Shown here: positions 1 to 7,754 of the stretch, in pieces
Layout of the letters: each line of letters opens with the position of its first letter
Numbering within the stretch: position 1 is the stretch's first letter
Source of the DNA: JBBSDP01 sp038240605
GTDB lineage: Bacteria > Planctomycetota > Phycisphaerae > Tepidisphaerales > Tepidisphaeraceae
Reading direction: 5' to 3'
DNA: 64,000 nt
Assembly (NCBI GenBank): GCA_038240605.1
Contig: JBBSDP010000002.1
Location: 62,001-126,000, forward strand
Made by a program: the position numbers and the translations under genes
The notes under the pieces: generated by a model
Database searches by the model: none
What the model saw: only the letters and a program-made list of their open reading frames with translations
Told to the model about the DNA's origin: nothing

Positions 1-869
1 GCCGGCGTGGCGGGAATGACCGGATCGGCGACGACCGCCGCAGCGCGATGTGCTTGCTCGCGCTCGTCGGCCTCGTGCTGCCGAACCACTTGAAGCTCGT
101 GTCGGCGCTGTTCTGTAAAGGCAATGACGCCCCCGGGCGGTGCCGGCGGTCCGTTGGGGCCGGCGGGAAAAGGCGGCGGGCCGCCAGCGCCAGGTGGGCC
201 GAAGGGCTCGGGCTGCGCGGGAGGACCGTTCTGCCCCGCCGGATGGCGCGCGGCTTCGGCGTCCGTGATCTGACGCTGGAGATCGGCCGCGCGCCGGGCC
301 CAGTTGTCGGCGCGCTGTTCGGCGGCGGCCTGCTCGTCTTTCGCTTTCTCGATGCGGGCGGCGCGTTCGTCAGCGGACAAGACGCGTCGACCACCCTGCT
401 TCGTCTGCTGAGCCGTTGCCAGGGCACGTTGTGCATCCGCCTCGCGCTGCGCGGCAGCGCGGAGCGGGGCTTCGGCGTTGTAGTCCACCTGCGCCACGCT
501 CCAGGCCGACCACGCCGCCGTCCCGATGTTTTGCCAATCCGCTGGGGTCATGGCGCGAGCGCGCAATGTGTCCGCCCAATCCGGCAGCGCCGAAAGCTGG
601 CGGGTGAACTCGGCAAATCCCTCGGGTGAGGGGTTGGGCGACGGCAGCGAGCGAGCCGTTGTCTTGGCAACGGTGTCTTTCGATGCGGCGACGAACGACA
701 GGAGCTGGGCCTCGGTGATCTTCCCCGGCTCGGCGGGTTGCGTTTGCGGTTCGGCGGGCGTGGTGGCGGGTTGCGTGGTGGTCGTGGCGACCTGCTGTGC
801 CGGGCGATGGCGGTCGCAGCCGCCGACGGCGACGAACAAGCAGAAGATGCCCAACGACTCGCGATTCAT
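1..869 (-). CDS. Partial lipoprotein, coiled-coil and Pro/Gly-rich (3' end off window)
   Basis: The frame is open from an ATG at 869 to the left edge (289 codons, no stop), so the C-terminus is missing. A short hydrophobic stretch ends in the lipobox VGGC (Cys18), predicting signal peptidase II cleavage and lipid anchoring. A Thr-Gln-Pro-rich linker follows (about residues 25-48), a layout shared with several exported proteins in this window. The middle holds Ala/Glu/Arg/Gln-rich helical sequence likely to form a coiled coil (about 140-215), then a Pro-Gly-rich segment (about 225-255) and more charged helix. No family is recognised and no catalytic motif is visible. The frame was chosen because the lipobox and codon bias are good, while the plus-strand frames here read as Arg/Gly-rich shadows. 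Confidence 0.75.
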   Translation of the reverse strand, partial: MNRESLGIFCLFVAVGGCDRHRPAQQVATTTTQPATTPAEPQTQPAEPGKITEAQLLSFVAASKDTVAKTTARSLPSPNPSPEGFAEFTRQLSALPDWADTLRARAMTPADWQNIGTAAWSAWSVAQVDYNAEAPLRAAAQREADAQRALATAQQTKQGGRRVLSADERAARIEKAKDEQAAAEQRADNWARRAADLQRQITDAEAARHPAGQNGPPAQPEPFGPPGAGGPPPFPAGPNGPPAPPGGVIAFTEQRRHELQVVRQHEADEREQAHRAAAVVADPVIPATP

Positions 870-1044
870 TCGTCTAAGGCTCTGACGCGGGCGCGGAGTA
901 AATGTTGCGTGAATCTCTGCTGTGGCATGGGCGCCCTCGCCGATTCAGGCGTGTACACACGCCGGCTCGGGCGTACTCGACGAGATCAGCAAGCGCGCAG
1001 CGATCTTCTCTTTAGACTGAATTGAGTCGCTGCGCTCCTGCTGA

Positions 1045-1081
1045 ATCGGCGGCGTACCGCCGATGGCTGCGGCGTACCGCA
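1045..1081. repeat. Two tandem hairpins with a shared GGCGTACCGC core
   Basis: Positions 1045-1064 form a perfect 8 bp stem with a CGTA loop. Positions 1068-1081 form a 5 bp stem (TGCGG/CCGCA) with the same CGTA loop. The identical loop and core suggest duplication. Neither is followed by a T-run, so they do not look like intrinsic terminators. They could be a binding site or an mRNA leader structure for the MFS gene. Confidence 0.5.
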
Positions 1082-1084
1082 GGT

Positions 1085-1108
1085 CACGGGCGAGGCGCCC
1101 CGTGCCAC
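1085..1108. repeat. Half copy of the dispersed 61 bp palindromic element
   Basis: The sequence matches the right arm of the element seen at 4329-4390 and elsewhere (CACGGGCGAGGCGCCC core, then CGTGCCAC) with one extra C. The left arm is absent, so this looks like a decayed or truncated copy. Confidence 0.55.
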
Positions 1109-1219
1109 ATTGGGCGCAGCGCGGCTCACGGGCGGGGGCGAATCGTGCCACGGGCGGAACGCGGGGTATCGCGATTTGGGTCACTCGGAGGGTGTGCGAT
1201 AGACTCCGGCTCGCAACAC

Positions 1220-2665
1220 ATGGCTCCCGCTCCCCAATCCATTCCGTCCGGGCCGGCCTCCGTTGTCTTACGGTCGCGCCGGCCGACGCGGGTTCGATTT
1301 GTGGTGATGGCCTTCCTGTGCGCGTTGTCGTTCCTGACTTATTTCGACCGCGTCTGCATCGTGCGCGCGCAGCGTGATATTCAGAGCGATCTGCATATCA
1401 CCGACAACCAGATGGGAATGGTGCTGGGCGCATTCTGGCTTGCCTACGGATTGCTGGAGATTCCGGGCGGATGGTTGGGAGATCGGACTGGTGCGCGGCG
1501 CACGCTTGGCCGTATCGTGCTCGCCTGGTCGATCTTCAGCGCGTTGTCGGGAGCTGCGACTGGCTTTCTTTCGCTGCTGGCCTACCGGACTTGTTTTGGC
1601 GCCGGAGAGGCGGGCGCGTACCCGAACATGGCGCGCGTGCAGTCGCGCTGGCTGCCGGTGCGCTCGCGGGGAAGCTGGGGCGGATGGCTGTGGCTGCTGG
1701 CGCGATGGGGTGGCGCGTTCTCGCCGCTCCTGTTCGGCGCGCTGCTCAGCGGATTGGGCTCGAACGCCTGGCGCGAATCGGTCGCTCATGTGCCGGTTCT
1801 GCGCGTGCTGGCGCATACGCCGGCCTGGCGGATCGGATTTTGGATATCTGGATTGGTCGGGCTCGTCTGGGTGCTGGCGTTCGTCCCCTGGTTTCGAGAT
1901 GAGCCGGCGGAGATGCGATCCGTGAACGACGCGGAGCTGGACCTGATCCGGTCCGGCGGCGCGGAGACGGGCAAAGCGGGCGAACGCGAGCATGACCCGG
2001 ATGTCTGGCCGGCGCTCTTTTCCTGCCGGAGCCTGTGGGCGCTGGCGCTGCTTTATTTTTTCGGGAGCTTTGGCTGGTCGTTTTTCGTGAGTTGGATCTC
2101 GCGATTCTTCCTGGAAGTGCATCACGTCAAGTTCGAGAAATCAGAGATCATGAGCGGGTTGCCCCTCTTCTTTGGCGGGATCTCCTGTTTGCTGGGAGGC
2201 TGGTTGTCGGATGCGGCGGTGCGCTGGACCGGACGCCGACGGCTTGCCCGCGCGATCTTTCCGATCGCCGGCTGCACGACGGCGGCGGCGGCGATGATCG
2301 GCGTGCGCTTCGTCCACACGCCGCAGCAGGCGGCGGCGCTGATGTGCGTCGCGGCGGCGGCGTACGACTTCGGGCAGGCCGCCAACTGGGCCAGTATCGT
2401 GGACATCGGCGGCGCTTACGCCGGCACCGCCGCCGGTTTCGTGAACATGATCGGCAACATGGGGAATTCCATCCAGCCGGTCATCGGCGCGATGATCTTC
2501 AACCACTTCGGCTGGAACGTGTTATTCGCGATGTACGGCGGGGCTTACCTGGTGGCCGGATCGATGTGGCTCTTCGTGAACCCGGAGAAACGGTTCTATT
2601 CTCCGCCGCCACCTGCTCCGCCGCGCGCGTTTGAAGTGATCGACCGGACCGCGACCTCTTCCTGA
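1220..2665 (+). CDS. MFS transporter (ACS-like organic anion family)
   Basis: A 481-residue major facilitator with about 12 hydrophobic segments. The first half carries the MFS motif A region in the loop after TM2 (GGWLGDRTGARR), and the TM1 region reads FLTYFDRVCIV, as in anion:cation symporter members that move hexuronates, glucarate or other organic acids. The substrate cannot be assigned. A frame open further upstream to 1022 reads as low-complexity Arg-rich peptide, so the ATG at 1220 (MAPAPQ) was preferred; it leaves a normal short cytoplasmic N-terminus. The stop at 2663-2665 directly abuts the stop of the convergent dehydrogenase gene. Confidence 0.85.
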   Translation: MAPAPQSIPSGPASVVLRSRRPTRVRFVVMAFLCALSFLTYFDRVCIVRAQRDIQSDLHITDNQMGMVLGAFWLAYGLLEIPGGWLGDRTGARRTLGRIVLAWSIFSALSGAATGFLSLLAYRTCFGAGEAGAYPNMARVQSRWLPVRSRGSWGGWLWLLARWGGAFSPLLFGALLSGLGSNAWRESVAHVPVLRVLAHTPAWRIGFWISGLVGLVWVLAFVPWFRDEPAEMRSVNDAELDLIRSGGAETGKAGEREHDPDVWPALFSCRSLWALALLYFFGSFGWSFFVSWISRFFLEVHHVKFEKSEIMSGLPLFFGGISCLLGGWLSDAAVRWTGRRRLARAIFPIAGCTTAAAAMIGVRFVHTPQQAAALMCVAAAAYDFGQAANWASIVDIGGAYAGTAAGFVNMIGNMGNSIQPVIGAMIFNHFGWNVLFAMYGGAYLVAGSMWLFVNPEKRFYSPPPPAPPRAFEVIDRTATSS

Positions 2666-3550
2666 TCACCACTTCAATCCCGCTGACTCCGCCGCCTCGA
2701 GCGCGAACGCGGTTGCGTCCATCTCGCCGCGACCCTTGGCGATCGACGCGAGATAGCGATCGCGCAACAGGCTCAGCGTCGGCATGGGGACGCTGCTGGC
2801 CGTGGCGGTCTGCGACGCCAGGTTCATGTCCTTGAACGCAAGCCGTAGCGCGAATCCCACTTTGCCGAAATTGGCCTCGATCAGTTGCTTCGAATAGTTC
2901 TGGTAGATCGGGCAGGCGAAGAGGGTCTGGGTGAACATGTTCATGAACGCTGCTCGGGGAATGCCATTCTTCTCGACGAGCGCCGAAGCCTCGGCCAGCG
3001 CTTCGACGGCGGCGAGGATGAGAAAATTGCCGGAGAGTTTCACAACGTTGGCCGCGCCGATCGCTTCGCCGAAATCGAAGACGCCCTGACTCAGCCCGTC
3101 GAAGACCACTTTGCCGCGTGCCTTGGCCTCGGCAGGTCCGGAAGCGCAGACCCAGAGCTTGCCGGCGGCCGCGGCCTCGGGTCGTCCGAAGACGGGCGCG
3201 GCCAGCAGCGCGACGCCATGCTTCTCGTGCCGCTCGGCGAGGCGCTGGTTGGTCGTGGGCAGGACCGTGCTCATGGAAATGTGCAGGCCGCCGGGGCCCA
3301 GCGCCTTCATCCATTCCTCGGTGGCGATCGCCTCGAGCGCCGCATCGTCGGCGACCATCGAGAGCGCGATCCCGCCCCGCTTCACTGCCTCGACCGGCGA
3401 ACGAGCCAGCTTCCCGCCCTGCTTGACCAAGGGTTTGGCGTTGTCCGGCGTGCGGTTCCAGGCGGTCACGTCGAAGCCCGCCTTCAATAAGTTCAACGCC
3501 ATCGGCAGGCCCATGCGGCCCAGACCGAAGAATGCAATGTGTTCCGCCAT
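2666..3550 (-). CDS. NAD(P)-dependent beta-hydroxyacid dehydrogenase (3-HIBDH/6PGDH family)
   Basis: A 294-residue protein of usual length for the 3-hydroxyisobutyrate/tartronate-semialdehyde reductase family. The N-terminus has the Rossmann motif GLGRMGLPMA followed by an Asn-Arg-Thr that favours NADP(H). The all-helical C-terminal domain contains VKLSGNFLI, where the Lys is the family's catalytic residue. Likely reaction: reversible oxidation of a beta-hydroxyacid, or reduction of a semialdehyde such as succinic semialdehyde or glyoxylate. The substrate is uncertain. GGAG lies just upstream of the ATG. It converges with the MFS transporter with no gap; a shared role in organic acid use is possible but unproven. 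Confidence 0.88.
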   Translation of the reverse strand: MAEHIAFFGLGRMGLPMALNLLKAGFDVTAWNRTPDNAKPLVKQGGKLARSPVEAVKRGGIALSMVADDAALEAIATEEWMKALGPGGLHISMSTVLPTTNQRLAERHEKHGVALLAAPVFGRPEAAAAGKLWVCASGPAEAKARGKVVFDGLSQGVFDFGEAIGAANVVKLSGNFLILAAVEALAEASALVEKNGIPRAAFMNMFTQTLFACPIYQNYSKQLIEANFGKVGFALRLAFKDMNLASQTATASSVPMPTLSLLRDRYLASIAKGRGEMDATAFALEAAESAGLKW

Positions 3551-3610
3551 GGTGGCTCCGTTGTTTAGTCCAGTGGGATGTCAGGGACGCGACGGTCGTG
3601 CCGGCGCGTG

Positions 3611-4432
3611 CTAGGCCTTTTGGGTTGGCACTTCGGGCGCTGCCGGAGGTGGTTCGGGATCGATCAGGGCTTTGGCTGCGGCTTTTGCTTCCTCCGCCGT
3701 CTTGTACTTGCCGTCGCGGATCTCCTTCTCCAGGCCAGGCAGTGCGGCGGCCAGGTCCTGCTCCGATTCGTTGAGGCCTTTGATCGTCTCGGCATCCAAG
3801 TCGGCCATTGCATCTTTGGCGGAGAGTTTCCAGACGCCGTCGACCTGGGTCATCGTAAACGTCGCGTCGTCGTCTCCCTTGAGCTCGACGGTCGCGGTGT
3901 CATCGTCAACGTCGATCGTGGCCTTGTCGAAATCTTCGGCGGTGTGCTCCCCCACCGCGTGAATCATGGCATCGGAAGCCGCCTTGCCGAACTGGTCGCG
4001 CATCGCGTGCTCGACGGCCGTGAGGGCCAGTGAATATTGACACTGCGCTTTGACGAACTGTTTCTCCTCCGGCGTCGAATACTCGAACAGCTCCATGGCA
4101 TATTCGAGGTCGAGCTGGTCATACACCTTCGCACCGCGCCGGATTGCGTCGAGCGGCTTCTCGTCTTTGGGAACGGGGATCCGCGCCGGTCGCGAGGTAG
4201 GCTGGGTCGTTGGCTCGGACGCGGGAAGGGTCGTGGGTTGCGTCGTCGGTTCGACATCCTCGCCGTGTGCGACCATTGGCAGCGTGGCGATCAAACCCGT
4301 CAGGATCACAGCTATTGCGCAGCGACTGCGTAGCACGGGCGCCTCGCCCGTGTTCCTTGAAGCTTGAACGGGCGAGGCGCCCGTGCCACGAGAGTGGCCA
4401 TGCTCCATCGCCACGCGTTCGTCACGCTTCAT
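3611..4432 (-). CDS. Exported hypothetical protein carrying a palindromic element inside its 5' coding end
   Basis: A 273-residue protein not recognised by family. The ATG at 4432 is preceded by AAAGGA at good spacing, so it is probably the true start. Residues about 15-34 are encoded by the 61 bp dispersed palindrome (4329-4390). A hydrophobic signal-peptide core follows (CAIAVILTGLIATLPMV, ending HGE), then a Thr-Gln-Pro-rich linker (about 60-85). The mature part is acidic and contains a DUF4878-like pattern of ASDAMIHAVGEH followed by beta strands with VELKGDDDATFTM and VDGVWKL, suggesting an NTF2/cystatin-like fold; this is tentative. The unusual feature is the element sitting in frame between start codon and signal core. 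Confidence 0.7.
   Translation of the reverse strand: MKRDERVAMEHGHSRGTGASPVQASRNTGEAPVLRSRCAIAVILTGLIATLPMVAHGEDVEPTTQPTTLPASEPTTQPTSRPARIPVPKDEKPLDAIRRGAKVYDQLDLEYAMELFEYSTPEEKQFVKAQCQYSLALTAVEHAMRDQFGKAASDAMIHAVGEHTAEDFDKATIDVDDDTATVELKGDDDATFTMTQVDGVWKLSAKDAMADLDAETIKGLNESEQDLAAALPGLEKEIRDGKYKTAEEAKAAAKALIDPEPPPAAPEVPTQKA
4329..4390. repeat. 61-62 bp palindromic element, copy A (inside a CDS)
   Basis: The left arm starts CGTAGCACGGGCGCCTCGCC and the right arm ends with its near-complement GGCGAGGCGCCCGTGCCACG, with about 11 bp between them. Four further full copies have the same length and architecture (5627, 7650, 24498 and 58656). This copy lies in frame within the 3611-4432 coding sequence. 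Confidence 0.85.
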
Positions 4433-4505
4433 CGTTGAATCCTTTTCCCTGCGCGTGGTCGCTCCCGGGCCGGCGTGCGAGTTTAGCAGTCTGCGCCGAG
4501 GCGTG

Positions 4506-5507
4506 TTAGCGCTGATTCATCGCCCGCGCCGGTTCGTCGAACGCCGTTCGGATGGAGGCAAGCTCTTCGTGGCTCAGGGTAAATCGCAGTGACTGCGCGT
4601 TCTGCCGGGCCTGCTCGGCATTGCGGGCGCCGACGAGTGCGGCGGTGATTCCCCGCTGGTGGACCGTCCAGTTGATCGCGACCTGCGCGAGGCTGGCGCC
4701 GTGGCGCTCGGCGATCGGGCGAATCGCATTCAGCGCCGCAAGCACCCGCCGGCGATTCTCAACACTGAAGTAGCGGTGTTCGGCGCGATGGTCGCCGGGC
4801 GCGAAGATGCGCTCCGGCGGGACTTTCCCAGTGAGCAATCCGCGCTCGAGTGGCGAGTAGACGATAACCCCGATCTGGTTGGCCTTGCAGAACGGGACGA
4901 TCTCCTCCTCGATCTTGCGCTGCACGAGGCTGTACGGGGGCTGGAGGCTGGCGAGCGGGGCTGCCAACGCCGCTCCGCGCAGCCAGTTGACGTCGTAATT
5001 GCTGACGCCGATCGCGCGAATCTTGCCGGCGGCGCGCAGCTTCTCCATCGCATACATCGACTCTTCGACCGGCGTGGAGGTATCGGGCCAGTGAATCTGA
5101 TACAGGTCGATGACATCGACGCCGAGGCGCTTGAGGCTCTGCTCGCATTCGAAGGCGATGCTCGAAGGCTTGGCATTCTTGCGAATGACCACGTCGCGGC
5201 CCTGGTTGTCCTTCTGCTTCCAGGGCTCTGTCCCTTCTTCCGAATCCCATCGCATGCCGCACTTGGTCGCGATTACGACCTGATCGCGCCGGCCCTTGAT
5301 GGCCTTTCCCACCAGCTCCTCGCTGTACCCCATTCCGTAGATGGCGGCGGTGTCGATCGTGTTCACGCCTTCGTCGATGCTGGCATGAATCGCGTCGATC
5401 GATTCCTGCTCCTCCGTGCCGCCCCACATCCATCCGCCGATCGCCCAGGCGCCGAAGATGACGGGGGTCACGCGGATCGATAACTTGCCGAGTTGCCGAG
5501 TCTCCAT
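4506..5507 (-). CDS. Aldo/keto reductase
   Basis: A 333-residue AKR of normal length, predicted cytoplasmic NADPH-dependent oxidoreductase acting on aldehydes or sugars. Visible family features: the first strand METRQLGK, FGAWAIGGW, then the catalytic Asp and Tyr in TIDTAAIYGMGYSEE, the Lys in VVIATKCG, and the His in YQIHWPD. The C-terminal cofactor loop is present. The ATG at 5507 was chosen because AGGAG lies 7 bases upstream; the frame stays open to 5735, but that extension crosses the dispersed palindromic element and reads as repeat-derived ARAPRPC-type peptide. The resemblance is to YghZ/general stress Gsp69-like AKRs, but the substrate is unknown. Confidence 0.92.
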   Translation of the reverse strand: METRQLGKLSIRVTPVIFGAWAIGGWMWGGTEEQESIDAIHASIDEGVNTIDTAAIYGMGYSEELVGKAIKGRRDQVVIATKCGMRWDSEEGTEPWKQKDNQGRDVVIRKNAKPSSIAFECEQSLKRLGVDVIDLYQIHWPDTSTPVEESMYAMEKLRAAGKIRAIGVSNYDVNWLRGAALAAPLASLQPPYSLVQRKIEEEIVPFCKANQIGVIVYSPLERGLLTGKVPPERIFAPGDHRAEHRYFSVENRRRVLAALNAIRPIAERHGASLAQVAINWTVHQRGITAALVGARNAEQARQNAQSLRFTLSHEELASIRTAFDEPARAMNQR

Positions 5508-5626
5508 GTCCAGCACTCCTTCCGTTGGCTCGCCTAACGAGCGCAGCGTATTTGCGCGCAGCGAATCGGTCCAGAGGAAGATTGAACCGCCAAGGCGCCG
5601 AGACGCCAAGCATCCCCCTTCCCTAT

Positions 5627-5687
5627 CGTGGCAGGGGCGCCTCGCCCGTGCTTCCTGGCAAACACACGGACGAGGCGCCCGTGCCAC
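5627..5687. repeat. 61 bp palindromic element, copy B
   Basis: Arms at about 5627-5654 and 5664-5687 are inverted repeats with the GGGCGCCTCGCCCGTG core. It lies in the divergent region between the aldo/keto reductase and the CE15-like esterase. Confidence 0.85.
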
Positions 5688-5764
5688 AAAGCAATGATGC
5701 GCACCTGCCTTCGTCGTGGGATCATAGAGGTTCAATCCTTCTGCGCCCGGTTAGACTCGAAGAC

Positions 5765-6934
5765 ATGAACCAACATATTCCTCTACTGTTTATCGCATGG
5801 CTTGGGGTGATGTCCGCCACTGGCGCACGAGCGGAAGAGGCGCTGCCGCCGCCGGCACAATTACCGGAAATCAAGCAGTTGCCGGATCCGTTCCTTTGTT
5901 CCGATGGGTCGCGGGTGAAATCTGCCGGGGACTGGAAGAAGCGGCGCGAAGAGATTCGCCGCCAGTTGCTCTTTTACGAATTTGGCGCGATGCCCGCCGC
6001 TCCCGGAAACGTAAAAGGCGTCGAACGAACACCGCTCCAGGCGAAGGGGATCGAGAGAGACGTCCAGATCACGATGGGTCCTGATTCAAAGTTACAGGTC
6101 CAGATTTACCTGACACTGCCCGAGGGCAACGGGCCGTTTCCGGTCATCGTGAAAGGTGACCTGTGCTGGGGACGCGTGCCAGGCGGGATCGCTGGGTACA
6201 TAGTAAAACACGAGTACGCGCTGGCCGAATTTGATCGAACGCAATTCGCCCCCGACTCCAAGGACCGCGGGAAGGGAATCTTCCCCCTTTATCCGGATTC
6301 CGAAGCCGGCGACCTCTCGGCCTGGGCCTGGGGGTTCTCACGGGTGATCGACTACCTGGTGACGCGCAGTGACATTGATGCGAAAAAGATCGTCGTCACC
6401 GGCCACTCGCGCGGCGGCAAGGCCGCGCTGCTGGCGGGCGCGATGGACGATCGCGTTGCCCTCACCGTCCCCAACGGCTCAGGCTGCGGCGGAGCGGGTT
6501 GCTACCGAGTGAACCCGCCGAAGACGGAAACGCTGGCGATCATCACCGATCACTTTCCCAACTGGTTCACGCCGCGCTTCAGGGAGTTTTTGGGACAGGT
6601 GGATCGGCTCCCCTTCGATCACCATGAGCTCAAGGCGCTGGTCGCGCCGCGCGCATTGCTTTCGACCGATGCGCTGGGGGACGTTTGGGCCAATCCGACT
6701 GGCACTGAGCAGACGTACCAGGCGGCGAAGGTTGTCTTCGATTACCTGGGAGCGGGCGACAAAATCGGACTTCATTTCCGAGAAGGTGGGCACGACCAGA
6801 ACGCGGAAGACTTCGAGGCGCTGGTGGACTTTGCCGATCACCTGTTCTTCGGAAAACCGCTCGCCCGGAAATACGATCAGATTCCAGTACCGCCCGGCGA
6901 GAAGGCATGGGACTGGGCGGCGCCGAGCAAATAA
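5765..6934 (+). CDS. Exported CE15-like carbohydrate esterase (glucuronoyl esterase family)
   Basis: A 389-residue alpha/beta hydrolase with an N-terminal signal peptide (hydrophobic core LLFIAWLGVMSATG, cleavage near ARAEE). The nucleophile elbow reads VTGHSRGGKAAL with Ser215, followed by VTVPNGSGCGGAGCYR, the pattern of bacterial CE15 glucuronoyl esterases. These cleave ester links between lignin alcohols and glucuronoxylan. The conserved late His is in REGGHDQNAED. The ATG at 5765 gives a classical signal peptide; the open frame further upstream runs through the palindromic element and was rejected. The protein probably acts in the periplasm or outside the cell on plant polysaccharide. 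Acetyl-xylan esterase is an alternative. Confidence 0.82.
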   Translation: MNQHIPLLFIAWLGVMSATGARAEEALPPPAQLPEIKQLPDPFLCSDGSRVKSAGDWKKRREEIRRQLLFYEFGAMPAAPGNVKGVERTPLQAKGIERDVQITMGPDSKLQVQIYLTLPEGNGPFPVIVKGDLCWGRVPGGIAGYIVKHEYALAEFDRTQFAPDSKDRGKGIFPLYPDSEAGDLSAWAWGFSRVIDYLVTRSDIDAKKIVVTGHSRGGKAALLAGAMDDRVALTVPNGSGCGGAGCYRVNPPKTETLAIITDHFPNWFTPRFREFLGQVDRLPFDHHELKALVAPRALLSTDALGDVWANPTGTEQTYQAAKVVFDYLGAGDKIGLHFREGGHDQNAEDFEALVDFADHLFFGKPLARKYDQIPVPPGEKAWDWAAPSK

Positions 6935-7027
6935 CCTTTTGCGGCGGCCGATTTGACAACCGCAAATGCGAGAGGGTGGCGAGCCGGACGCGATTGTCGC
7001 GGCTCGCCACCCTCAACGTCATCGTAC

Positions 7028-7417
7028 TTACTTGGCGGCCGGGGCGGCGGACTTGGCGGTTGAATCGCCGTCCTTCTTCGCCTTGGCGTGGTGCGGCTTG
7101 GTGGACACATCAAGCTTGTCCTGGAGACCGCTCTCCGAGGCGAGCATGACGAACTCACCGGCCTTGAGGTCGCTGAGTTGTGCCGCCTGCCCGTCCACCG
7201 TGACCACGGTGGTCTTGTTGGCGGTGACGGTCACATCGTGCGGGTTCTTCTTCCCGCCGACCGACACAACGATGCTCATCGTCGTCGGATCAGCCGAATC
7301 GGGCGATACGCTGACGATCTTGCCGTGCGGGGCGTGCGTACCCTTTTCCTTGGCTTCCGAGACGCTGACCAGACCGAAAACGGCCAACAGGGCCGCCAAT
7401 GTCATCCAACGCTTCAT
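7028..7417 (-). CDS. Small exported protein (DUF5666-like)
   Basis: A 129-residue protein with a clean signal peptide (KRWMTLAALLAVFGLVSVSEA). The mature part is a single small beta-rich module with GKIVSVSPD and TVTANKTTVVTVDGQ, resembling the short OB-like DUF5666 repeats of unknown function. The tail is Lys/Ala-rich. The ATG at 7417 is preceded by GAGG; an upstream in-frame start would add a peptide with no SD and was not used. It stands alone between the esterase gene and the DUF1549/DUF1553 gene. Confidence 0.75.
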   Translation of the reverse strand: MKRWMTLAALLAVFGLVSVSEAKEKGTHAPHGKIVSVSPDSADPTTMSIVVSVGGKKNPHDVTVTANKTTVVTVDGQAAQLSDLKAGEFVMLASESGLQDKLDVSTKPHHAKAKKDGDSTAKSAAPAAK

Positions 7418-7649
7418 ATTTTCCTCGTGTGCCGGCATACAGCCGAACAATCTAAACGGGTTCGATCACCGGTATTTGCCGGCGGGCGTCAGGTTTGAGC
7501 CGGCGAACACCGCCGTCTCACGCCAAGTAATCAAACGCGCGCCCTCGCGCTTTATTGCCCCCAGCCGGTGAGCCTCAAACGCGTGCAACCGGAGGGCGGT
7601 ATCGGCTGTATACTGTGTTGTGATCGAAGCGGCGGGCGCGACGGCTGCA

Positions 7650-7710
7650 CGTAGTACCGGCGGCTCGCCCGTGTTCAACAGGTCTGCACGGGCGAGGCGC
7701 CCGTGCCGCG
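7650..7710. repeat. 61 bp palindromic element, copy C
   Basis: The left arm (about 7650-7676) is the most diverged of the copies; the right arm (about 7686-7710) matches the consensus. It lies about 45 bp upstream of the DUF1549/DUF1553 gene and could shape its mRNA leader. Confidence 0.8.
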
Positions 7711-7754
7711 GCAGATATTCTTGCGACAATGCCTTTTGGTGCGCGGACACCGCG

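Larger units (their letters stand above)
870..1219. other. Divergent intergenic region with hairpins and a half palindromic element
   Basis: This 350 bp gap separates the lipoprotein gene and the MFS gene, which diverge. It holds two tandem hairpins (1045-1081) and a degenerate half copy of the dispersed 61 bp element (1085-1108). Frames running through it give only low-complexity Arg/Gly/Ala peptides, so no gene is called. Promoters for both neighbours should lie here, but no clear -35/-10 pair was recognised. Confidence 0.6.

Noticed and set aside
5508..5735. Extension of the aldo/keto reductase frame.
   Set aside because: It reads through the 61 bp palindrome, and AGGAG supports the ATG at 5507.
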